Source: Bacteroidota bacterium
GTDB lineage: Bacteria > Bacteroidota > Bacteroidia > Sphingobacteriales > Sphingobacteriaceae
Assembly: GCA_018266935.1 (NCBI GenBank)
Contig: JAFDZL010000457.1
Location: forward strand, 1-45,442
Length of the DNA stretch: 45,442 nucleotides
Direction of reading: 5' to 3'
A program made the translations under genes and the position numbers. The notes under the pieces were generated by a model that worked only from the letters and a program-made list of their open reading frames with translations, did not search any database and was not told the origin of the DNA. The stretch's first letter is position 1; each line of letters opens with the position of its first letter. Below are positions 8,514 through 15,047 of this stretch, piece by piece.

Positions 8514-9425
8514 ATGGCTCCCGGTTCAATCAAAACGCTTATTGTAATTGCAGGCCCTACGGCATCTGGTAAGACAGCGCTGGCTATCGAGTTGGCCCAA
8601 AAGTTAGATACCGAGATAATTTCGGCCGATTCGCGGCAGTTCTATCGCGAAATGTCTATAGGCACAGCCAAACCTTCGCCAGAGGAATTGGCGCGGGCCA
8701 AACATCATTTTATCGATTCTCTCTCCATTACCGATACTTTTTCGGTTGGCGATTTTGAGCGCGAAGGGCTTACTACGCTTGAAAATATCTTTAAAACTCA
8801 TGATGCCGCCATTATGGTTGGTGGTTCGGGCTTGTTTATCAAAGCGATATGTGAGGGCTTCGATGACCTGCCCATAACTTCACCCGAAATAAGGCAAAGG
8901 TTAAACAAGGAACTCGAAGAGAACGGCATTACTTACCTGCAGGAGAAACTTAAGATTGCCGACCCGGCATATTACAGCCAGGTTGATCTGAGCAACCCGC
9001 AAAGACTTATCAGGGCGCTTGACGTCTATGAGTCTGCGGGGGCGCCTTTTTCGTCCTTCCGCAAAGGCGCTGCAAGCTCCCGGTATTTCCGGATCGTAAA
9101 AATAGGCATCGATCTCCCAAGAGAAGTATTGTATAAACGCATCAATCAGCGCGCAGACAATATGATAGAACAAGGATTGGTTGAAGAAGTAAGGTCGTTG
9201 TTGCCGTACCGCTATTTGAATGCCTTGAACACCGTCGGCTACAGCGAGGTGTTCGACTATTTCGATGGCAAAATTGATCTTGAAACCGCTGTATCGCTCA
9301 TCAAACAAAACACCCGCCGCTATGCCAAGCGGCAAATGACCTGGTTCAGGAAGGATAAGGAAGTTTACTGGATTAATCCGGGTGATCAGGATTTGATCGG
9401 CAATATCATGAACCTCCTACAATAA
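8514..9425 (+). CDS. miaA: tRNA dimethylallyltransferase
   Basis: Transfers a dimethylallyl group from DMAPP to the N6 of A37 in tRNAs that read UNN codons. 303 residues, within the normal size range. The P-loop reads GPTASGKTALAIELA (residues about 11-25), followed by SADSRQFYREMSIGTAKPS and GGSGLFIKAI (about 101-110). The C-terminal region holds RYLNALNTVGYSEVFDYFDG and RRYAKRQMTWFRKD, the tRNA-binding and closing motifs. Substrates include the tRNA-Tyr and tRNA-Trp found in this window. Its last nine bases overlap the minus-strand rmlA remnant. Confidence 0.96.
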   Translation: MAPGSIKTLIVIAGPTASGKTALAIELAQKLDTEIISADSRQFYREMSIGTAKPSPEELARAKHHFIDSLSITDTFSVGDFEREGLTTLENIFKTHDAAIMVGGSGLFIKAICEGFDDLPITSPEIRQRLNKELEENGITYLQEKLKIADPAYYSQVDLSNPQRLIRALDVYESAGAPFSSFRKGAASSRYFRIVKIGIDLPREVLYKRINQRADNMIEQGLVEEVRSLLPYRYLNALNTVGYSEVFDYFDGKIDLETAVSLIKQNTRRYAKRQMTWFRKDKEVYWINPGDQDLIGNIMNLLQ

Positions 9426-9482
9426 GCGTTTCAGGTACATGCCGTACCCGCTTTTGATGTACTTGCAGGGAAGCGATGCATT
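9417..9482 (-). pseudogene. Remnant of the 3' end of an rmlA-like gene
   Basis: Read on the minus strand, the frame encodes SLPCKYIKSGYGMYLKRLL followed by TAG at 9417-9419. The intact RmlA nearby ends in [20 protein letters not shown]. Nine of ten residues in [14 protein letters not shown] alignment positions are identical or similar. At DNA level the two tails share a 12-base identical core but are clearly diverged over about 45 bases. An in-frame stop lies just upstream, so no enzyme remains. It appears to be a leftover of a second or ancestral rmlA that was once convergent with miaA. Confidence 0.6.
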
Positions 9483-9614
9483 TTCGATTATTTACGCTTC
9501 TCCTTTTTTTTTAATATTTACTTATTTATTATATAACACTGCTTTTCTTTTTTTATATTTAGTTACCTGACAGATATCGGACATTATTTTCTGCAGAAAC
9601 TTTATTCACAATTT

Positions 9615-11069
9615 ATGGTTACCTCTATTAGAACAAAGGCTATAATTAACTTTATGGCTCCTGTTTTTTTTTACTTAGCCTTAGTATCAGGTTGTAAAAA
9701 GTCCGAGTTAAAGTCTTCACCTTCTTCATCAGCCCCGGACACATCGTCAATACCTGTAACGTCTGACTATCTTAGCCAATATGGTATAACAGAACTTGGG
9801 AGCTTATTGTCCGGTAAAATTGATCTGACGAAAACTATTTATTGTTATACGGACAAGATATCTTATATGGCCGGAGATTCGGTTAGCCTGTACATATCCG
9901 GCCCTAAATCTAAATCTCAAACGGTCGCCATGACAGACATGAATGATCACACGATATTGTCCGTTAATGTTCCGATAGATATTCAGCAAATACAAGCTGA
10001 TAGACCGTGGTTAAACGGGCTTGGATTCACCAAAACTATAACTATTAAGCTGCCTGACGACCTAAAAAGCGGTATATACAAATTTTGCGGAAAACAAAAT
10101 ATAGTAGTAAGGAATAACTCGTCATTTTGCGATATAACTGTCATATACCCGTCCAACACAGACAATGCATACAATCAATCCGGCAGGAGAAGCCTTTACG
10201 CACCCGATCAGCCGGATAGAAGCACGGTCGTCTCATTTTTACGTTTCCAATTCGGATCTGTTGATTATAGTTCAAGCTTTTTTAAATGGCTCTCCTTACA
10301 GGACAGTTATAATATTAATTACATTTCAGATGCCGACCTGGATGATTACTCACAGTTAGAACGATCTAAGCTGGTGATTATAACGGGGCACAGTGAATAC
10401 TGGACCAGGCGCGCGAGGCAGAACATTGATAAATTTGTCGCTTCGGGCAAAAATCTTTTAGTGCTTGCGGGCGATGTAATGTGGTGGCAGGTTAGATACA
10501 ACCTTAAAAAGAATATAATGATATGCTATAGGGACAAGGCGATAGATCCGCTGGGAAATACGCCTTATAGCACTGTACTTTGGAGCGATGCATCGTTGAA
10601 ATATTCTATTCTTAGCAGTATTGGCGCCGATTTTAACCATGGGGGGTATGCAAATCAGGTTCCCAAAGCATGGAACGGCTATAAAATAGTGAACCAGGGG
10701 TCTCCGTTATTTAAAGGAACCGGATTAAAAAATGGCGATATTTTGAAACTTCCAACTTATGAATGCGATGGCGCGCCGGTCGTAAAAATGATCAAACCAG
10801 GTTCCAACGAAATACCTGTCATTGATAACAGCAAATTGAAATTTCTTAGAGTAGAATTGTTGGCCTACGATTTTGCCGTCGATGCTAACGCCAAGGGGCT
10901 GGCGACATTCATTGTTTTTCAGAAAACGAAGACCTCCGGTACTGTAGTGAATGTAGCAACTGAAAACTGGTGTTCCAATACAGGAATTGGCGGCGATGAC
11001 AAGGTGAAGATAGAAACGATCACCAAAAATATGATCGACAATTCCCTTTCAGGAAGTAGTCTTTTTTAA
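9615..11069 (+). CDS. Predicted lipoprotein with N,N-dimethylformamidase beta-subunit-like domain
   Basis: 484 residues. The N-terminus is hydrophobic and ends in a lipobox-like VSGC (Cys27), then a Ser/Pro-rich linker. Residues about 50-180 resemble a beta-sandwich region (YTDKISYMAGDSVSLYISG). From about 190 the sequence matches the DMFA beta-subunit C-terminal family: YAPDQPDRSTVVSFLRFQFG, the NYISDADLDDY segment, the VIITGHSEYWTRRARQNIDKF segment and GDVMWWQVRY. The family resembles glutamine amidotransferase-like folds, but the substrate is unknown, and real dimethylformamidase activity should not be assumed. The gene and the 130 bases before it are AT-rich, with a long T-run near 9501-9512. 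It sits alone in plus orientation between an rmlA remnant and intact rmlA, suggesting insertion. Confidence 0.75.
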   Translation: MVTSIRTKAIINFMAPVFFYLALVSGCKKSELKSSPSSSAPDTSSIPVTSDYLSQYGITELGSLLSGKIDLTKTIYCYTDKISYMAGDSVSLYISGPKSKSQTVAMTDMNDHTILSVNVPIDIQQIQADRPWLNGLGFTKTITIKLPDDLKSGIYKFCGKQNIVVRNNSSFCDITVIYPSNTDNAYNQSGRRSLYAPDQPDRSTVVSFLRFQFGSVDYSSSFFKWLSLQDSYNINYISDADLDDYSQLERSKLVIITGHSEYWTRRARQNIDKFVASGKNLLVLAGDVMWWQVRYNLKKNIMICYRDKAIDPLGNTPYSTVLWSDASLKYSILSSIGADFNHGGYANQVPKAWNGYKIVNQGSPLFKGTGLKNGDILKLPTYECDGAPVVKMIKPGSNEIPVIDNSKLKFLRVELLAYDFAVDANAKGLATFIVFQKTKTSGTVVNVATENWCSNTGIGGDDKVKIETITKNMIDNSLSGSSLF

Positions 11070-11083
11070 ACCCGGGTTGGATT

Positions 11084-11944
11084 CTATGGAAGCAGACTTC
11101 TCAAATATTTCCCATACCCGCTTTTGACGTATTTGTCGGCTAACATGCTAAGTTGTTGAGCATCTATAAAACCATGACGGTAGGACACTTCTTCTATGCA
11201 ACCAATCTTAGTGTCCTGGCGTTTCTCAATGACGCGGACAAACTCGGTAGCGTCGCTTAAAGAATCGAAGGTACCTGTATCCAACCAGGCCGTACCGCGG
11301 TCCATTACGCCAACGTGAAGCCGTTTCTTTTCGAGATATACACGGTTCACATCGGTGATCTCGTATTCTCCGCGCGCAGATGGCGCAATATTTTTGGCAA
11401 TGTGTACTACTTCGTTGTCGTAAAAATATAAACCGGGTACGGCATAAGATGATTTTGGATTGGAAGGCTTCTCCTCAATGGACAATGCTGTAAAGTTTTC
11501 GTCGAACTCCACAACGCCGTAACGCTCCGGATCGGAAACTTTGTAAGCGAAGATGGCTGCGCCATCCACATCGTTGAACGCCTTGATCAGCTCGCCGAAA
11601 CCCGTGCCGTAAAAAATATTGTCGCCCAGTATCAGCGCAACTTTATCATTACCGACAAACTTTTCGCCAATAACAAAAGCCTGGGCCAGGCCGTTAGGCA
11701 CCGCCTGTACCGCATATTCAAAATGGCAACCCAGTTCGCTGCCATCGCCCAGCAAGCGCTTGAAGCTGTCGCTGTCTTCGGGCGTGGTGATGATCAGTAT
11801 CTCGCGGATATCGGCCATCATCAGCACCGAAAGCGGGTAATAGATCATCGGTTTATCGTAAATCGGCATCAGTTGCTTGCTGATGGCTTTGGTTATCGGG
11901 AAAAGCCTGGTGCCTGAGCCGCCGGCCAAAATGATACCTTTCAT
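11084..11944 (-). CDS. rmlA: Glucose-1-phosphate thymidylyltransferase
   Basis: First enzyme of dTDP-L-rhamnose synthesis: dTTP plus glucose-1-phosphate gives dTDP-glucose. 286 residues, the normal length. The nucleotide-binding motif [23 protein letters not shown] is at residues 2-24, followed by [22 protein letters not shown] (about 103-113) and [13 protein letters not shown]. It is the last gene of the leftward fcl-rmlC-rmlD-rmlA unit, two bases after rmlD. It converges on the dimethylformamidase-like gene with only 14 bases between stops and no clear terminator. Confidence 0.97.
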   Translation of the reverse strand: MKGIILAGGSGTRLFPITKAISKQLMPIYDKPMIYYPLSVLMMADIREILIITTPEDSDSFKRLLGDGSELGCHFEYAVQAVPNGLAQAFVIGEKFVGNDKVALILGDNIFYGTGFGELIKAFNDVDGAAIFAYKVSDPERYGVVEFDENFTALSIEEKPSNPKSSYAVPGLYFYDNEVVHIAKNIAPSARGEYEITDVNRVYLEKKRLHVGVMDRGTAWLDTGTFDSLSDATEFVRVIEKRQDTKIGCIEEVSYRHGFIDAQQLSMLADKYVKSGYGKYLRSLLP

Positions 11945-11946
11945 AG

Positions 11947-12798
11947 TTATAGTTTACTGAGACAAGTTTTCAGACTGTCGCGCCAATACGGAATTTCGAT
12001 GTTGAACGTACGTTTTATCTTTGATTTATCCATTACCGAGTAAGCCGGGCGCCTTGCCGGTGTAGGGTACTCGGCTGTGCGGATGGGCAATACTTTCACC
12101 CTGGTTCCGGAAATATCAAATATGGCTTTGGCAAAATCATACCACGAAGCCACTCCTTCATTGCTGTAGTGGTAGGTGCCATACTCAGTTTGACCACTTG
12201 AAATGATATGCAAAATACATTCGGCCAAATCCATCGCATAGGTTGGGGTTCCCACCTGGTCGGCGACGATTTTAAGCTCGTCGCGCTCGGAGCCTAAGCG
12301 CAGCATTGTCTTTACAAAGTTATTGCCGTATTCCGAATATAACCAGGCGGTGCGCAGCGTGAAGTATTTCTCAAGTATCGCCGACACCACTTTCTCTCCT
12401 TCCAGTTTAGTCAATCCATATACGTTGATCGGCTCGGCAATGTCGTCTTCCAGGCGGGGATTGGGATCATTACCTTCAAAAACGAAATCCGTCGAAGTAT
12501 GAATTAATACCGATTGATACCTTTTACAAAGCTCAGCGATATTTTCAACCCCGGTCTTGTTGATGGCGCGGGCCTTATCAACGTCGCTCTCGGCTTTATC
12601 AACTGCCGTATAAGCGGCGCAATTGATGCACCATGCTGGCTTATAGGTTTCAAAAACCTTTTGCAGCAACGCCTTATCCAGGATATTGGCCTCGTCTTCC
12701 GGCGGAAAATAGATATTATATAAGCCTTTAGTTTCGGCAGCTTTTTGCAGGCAATGCCCCAACTGACCGGATGCTCCGAAAACGACGATGTTGCTCAT
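11947..12798 (-). CDS. rmlD: dTDP-4-dehydrorhamnose reductase
   Basis: NADPH-dependent last step of dTDP-L-rhamnose synthesis. 283 residues with the extended SDR fold. The Rossmann motif is [14 protein letters not shown] (about residues 4-17). Other motifs are [16 protein letters not shown] (about 58-73), STDFVFEG, the active-site YGLTKLEGE (Tyr-x-x-x-Lys) and [18 protein letters not shown]. It lies between rmlC and rmlA with gaps of 8 and 2 bases. Confidence 0.96.
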   Translation of the reverse strand: MSNIVVFGASGQLGHCLQKAAETKGLYNIYFPPEDEANILDKALLQKVFETYKPAWCINCAAYTAVDKAESDVDKARAINKTGVENIAELCKRYQSVLIHTSTDFVFEGNDPNPRLEDDIAEPINVYGLTKLEGEKVVSAILEKYFTLRTAWLYSEYGNNFVKTMLRLGSERDELKIVADQVGTPTYAMDLAECILHIISSGQTEYGTYHYSNEGVASWYDFAKAIFDISGTRVKVLPIRTAEYPTPARRPAYSVMDKSKIKRTFNIEIPYWRDSLKTCLSKL

Positions 12799-12806
12799 AA
12801 TTGCTG

Positions 12807-13361
12807 TTAAAAGCCGTAATCGCCGGCTTCGCTTATTTTAGGTAAAATGATATCTTTATCTGATACGATCAGCTGATCATGCGGTAATATCCAGTCTATT
12901 GCCAGCTCCGGATCGGCGTAATGTGCGCCCGCTTCGGCCGATTTATCGTAATAATTGTCACACTTGTATTGAAATATCGCTTCATCACTCAGTACCACAA
13001 AACCATGCAGGAAACCTCTTGGGACAAACAATTGCAAATTATTTTGGTCAGATAACCTGATGCTGAAATGCTGCCTAAAGGTTTTGGACGTTTTACGCAC
13101 ATCCACAGCCACATCCAGCACTTCGCCTTTAACAACGCGAACCAGTTTTGACTGTGCCGAAGCGCCTTTCTGCAAATGCATTCCTCTCAACACACCCTTA
13201 GTGGAAAACGACTGATTGTCCTGTACGAAAGGTATGTTGTGGCCTGTTAATTCAGTAAATTTTTGCTGGTTAAAACTCTCAAAAAAATAACCGCGCGAAT
13301 CGCCGAAAACCCTCGGTTCCAAAACGAAACAGCCTTCAAGCGGGGTCGATTGTACGTTCAT
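12807..13361 (-). CDS. rmlC: dTDP-4-dehydrorhamnose 3,5-epimerase
   Basis: Cupin-fold epimerase that inverts C3 and C5 of dTDP-4-keto-6-deoxyglucose. 184 residues, normal size. The conserved motifs are DSRGYFFESFNQQKF (about 21-35), GVLRGMHLQ with the catalytic His, KLVRVVKGEVLDVAVDVR, and PRGFLHGFVVLSDEA. It lies 7 bases after fcl. The rmlB dehydratase that makes its substrate is not in the window. Confidence 0.97.
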   Translation of the reverse strand: MNVQSTPLEGCFVLEPRVFGDSRGYFFESFNQQKFTELTGHNIPFVQDNQSFSTKGVLRGMHLQKGASAQSKLVRVVKGEVLDVAVDVRKTSKTFRQHFSIRLSDQNNLQLFVPRGFLHGFVVLSDEAIFQYKCDNYYDKSAEAGAHYADPELAIDWILPHDQLIVSDKDIILPKISEAGDYGF

Positions 13362-13368
13362 AAATGTG

Positions 13369-14313
13369 TTAAACCTCTACTCCTTTAGCTGTGTGCGATA
13401 AAAAATCTTCGTATGCTAACCTGATACCCTCGGGCAGCTCGATGGTATGTTTCCAACCCTTGCTGTGCAGCTTGGTTACATCCATCAGTTTCCGCGGCGT
13501 GCCATCGGGCTTTGAAGAATCGAATTTGATCTCGCCTTCATAACCGATAATATCTTTTACCAGCAGCGCGAGGTCCTTGATCGAAATGTCTTCGCCGGTG
13601 CCGATATTCATCAAACCTTCCTCATCGTAGTTCTCCATCAGGTAGTAACAGGCTTCTGCCAGGTCGTCTGCGAACAAAAATTCCCGTTTTGGCGTGCCAG
13701 TGCCCCAGATGGTCACATCCGGCAGGTTTTGCTCTTTGGCTTCGTGGAAACGCCTGATCAGCGCAGGCAACACGTGCGAATTGCTGGGATGATAATTATC
13801 ATTGTAACCATAAAGGTTAGTCGGCATTACCGAAATATAGTTACATCCATATTGCGAACGGTAAGCGTCGCACATTTTGATACCGGCGATCTTGGCAATC
13901 GCATAGGGCTCGTTCGTCGGCTCGAGCGGACCGGTAAGCAGGTATTCCTCTTTCAGTGGCTGTGGAGCCATTTTCGGATAAATACAGCTCGAACCTAAGA
14001 ACATCAGTTTTTTAATATTATTCAGATACGAAGAATGGATAATGTTATTCTGTATCTGAAGATTTTCGTATAAAAATTGCGCGCGATAAGTATTGTTGGC
14101 CACGATGCCACCCACTTTGGCAGCCGCTAAAAACACATAGTCAGGTTTTTCCTGCAAAAAGAAATCCTCCACGTCCTGTTGCCTGCGCAGGTCGAGTTCG
14201 GACGAAGTGCGGGTAACTATATTGGTATAGCCCTCCTTCAGCAGTTTGCGGTGTATGGCCGAGCCGACCATGCCGCGATGTCCCGCGATGTATATTTTAG
14301 CGTTTTTCTCCAT
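13369..14313 (-). CDS. fcl: GDP-L-fucose synthase
   Basis: NADPH-dependent epimerase/reductase that makes GDP-L-fucose from GDP-4-keto-6-deoxymannose. 314 residues. The Rossmann motif is [17 protein letters not shown] (about 8-24). [20 protein letters not shown] (catalytic Tyr-x-x-x-Lys) and [13 protein letters not shown] are typical of Fcl/WcaG rather than other SDR epimerases. It is the first gene of the sugar-nucleotide unit. The partner GDP-mannose dehydratase (gmd) is not in the window. The unit links fucose and rhamnose supply, fitting the nearby Wza-Wzc export genes. Confidence 0.95.
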   Translation of the reverse strand: MEKNAKIYIAGHRGMVGSAIHRKLLKEGYTNIVTRTSSELDLRRQQDVEDFFLQEKPDYVFLAAAKVGGIVANNTYRAQFLYENLQIQNNIIHSSYLNNIKKLMFLGSSCIYPKMAPQPLKEEYLLTGPLEPTNEPYAIAKIAGIKMCDAYRSQYGCNYISVMPTNLYGYNDNYHPSNSHVLPALIRRFHEAKEQNLPDVTIWGTGTPKREFLFADDLAEACYYLMENYDEEGLMNIGTGEDISIKDLALLVKDIIGYEGEIKFDSSKPDGTPRKLMDVTKLHSKGWKHTIELPEGIRLAYEDFLSHTAKGVEV

Positions 14314-14379
14314 AGTATAAGTGTAAGAAGAATTAATTTTTCAGTTACCAGCAAATCCCACGCCAAACCATGCCAATCA

Positions 14380-14415
14380 ATCAGTTTAAGATCAACTAAT
14401 CTCTAATAAACTGAT
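14380..14415. repeat. Hairpin between DUF3467 and fcl, related to a dispersed GAGATTAGTTGAT word
   Basis: ATCAGTTT (14380-14387) and AAACTGAT (14408-14415) are perfect inverted arms. The loop contains AGATCAACTAATCTCT (14389-14404). Read on the minus strand this resembles the core of the direct repeats at 34715-34755 and 35445-35485. It may end the DUF3467 transcript, but no T-run follows. Confidence 0.5.
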
Positions 14416-14429
14416 CTCTGGTCTCCAGG

Positions 14430-14744
14430 CTACGCCTGCCCCATCGTTCCGCCGAAGTTCATTGGGAAGCCATTAGGCTCGTGTTGTACCTTAATGCGCC
14501 CGTTTACGTTCTCAAACTTCTCAATGTTGTCCTGGATCGCGGTTAACAGCCGTTTCGCGTGTTCGGGGGTCAACACAATTCTCGCTTTCACTTTGGCCTT
14601 CGGCACACCCGGCATCACTCGGATAAAATCAAGCACAAATTCTGAGTTTGAATGCGTTATGATAGCCAGGTTTGAATATATACCCTCTGCAATTTCTTCT
14701 GAAAGCTCAATATTCAATTGATTTTCGTTCTGTTGCTCTTCCAT
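14430..14744 (-). CDS. DUF3467 domain-containing protein
   Basis: 104-residue acidic protein of the DUF3467 family, function unknown. Diagnostic stretches are IELSEEIAEGIYSNLAIITH, SEFVLDFIRVMPGVPKAKVKAR and LTPEHAKRLLTAIQDNIEKFE. From general knowledge, this gene often follows rpoC directly in Bacteroidota. Here it has the same orientation as rpoC, but a histidine kinase/regulator pair on the opposite strand lies between them. Confidence 0.9.
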   Translation of the reverse strand: MEEQQNENQLNIELSEEIAEGIYSNLAIITHSNSEFVLDFIRVMPGVPKAKVKARIVLTPEHAKRLLTAIQDNIEKFENVNGRIKVQHEPNGFPMNFGGTMGQA

Positions 14745-14758
14745 TGTATAAAAATAAT

Positions 14759-14786
14759 AAAGCCTTCCATTTACATAGAAGGCTTT
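14759..14786 (-). terminator. Terminator-like hairpin in the DUF3467 leader
   Basis: AAAGCCTTC (14759-14767) and GAAGGCTTT (14778-14786) form a perfect 9-bp stem. On the minus strand it is followed by a T-rich stretch just before the DUF3467 ATG. It resembles the rpoC terminator at 18607-18633. It could terminate transcription entering from upstream, attenuate DUF3467, or be a 5'-end stabilising hairpin. Confidence 0.6.
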
Positions 14787-14787
14787 G

Positions 14788-14795
14788 CAAAATTA
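14788..14795 (-). promoter_or_regulatory. Candidate -7 box for DUF3467
   Basis: Minus-strand TAATTTTG matches TAnnTTTG and directly precedes the leader hairpin. A transcript starting here would begin within or at the edge of the hairpin. No upstream TTG is found at normal spacing. Confidence 0.35.
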
Positions 14796-14815
14796 TTTAA
14801 AATATTGGATTATGA

Positions 14816-14932
14816 TCACTTCATTTTGAGGGCGTTTTTTTTAATATCATTTTTCAACATCCTCTTAGGTACGTCAACGTGCGAATTAATAGGCAGATGT
14901 TCGCTTACACGTAAGACACCAGGTTTATTCAA
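14816..14932 (-). CDS. Doubtful 38-codon open frame in the DUF3467/histidine kinase gap
   Basis: The 303-base gap at 14745-15047 contains no ordinary gene. On its minus strand a frame beginning with TTG at 14932 reads MNKPGVLRVSEHLPINSHVD, continues to a Lys-rich end (ALKMK) and stops at 14816. An ATG at 14860 would leave only 14 residues. The terminator-like hairpin lies 30 bases downstream. The composition looks protein-like, and it could be the tail of a decayed gene or a chance frame. I do not recognise it. Confidence 0.25.
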   Translation of the reverse strand: MNKPGVLRVSEHLPINSHVDVPKRMLKNDIKKNALKMK

Positions 14933-15008
14933 TAATCGAGTCCGTTTTTATGCTCTTTGGTTTTTACTAATATTGATTATTTTAGACCCAACTTGAAAAA
15001 ATTTTTGC

Positions 15009-15030
15009 CGGCCGATCAATTTGACGGCCG
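15009..15030. promoter_or_regulatory. Repeated CGGCCG palindrome upstream of the histidine kinase
   Basis: The six-base palindrome CGGCCG occurs at 15009-15014 and again at 15025-15030, with the flanks also partly inverted. The distance between the start of each copy is 16 bases. It ends 17 bases before the kinase start codon. It could be an operator or a leader hairpin; no clear -7 box was found beside it. Confidence 0.35.
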
Positions 15031-15047
15031 ATTATTTCACATAGCCT

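Noticed and set aside
8191..8533. Poly-Ser and Cys-rich minus-strand frames opposite the pRiA4b-like tail
   Set aside because: They arise from reading GAA/GAG repeats of the acidic tail backwards.
9481..9614. Small RNA or gene in the AT-rich stretch before the lipoprotein gene
   Set aside because: Only T-runs and A/T-rich sequence are visible; no hairpin-terminator pair, promoter consensus or open frame stands out.
14718..14996. Plus-strand frame of 92 codons before the histidine kinase
   Set aside because: It starts inside the DUF3467 coding region, reads through the terminator hairpin and has A/T-driven hydrophobic composition with no family match.
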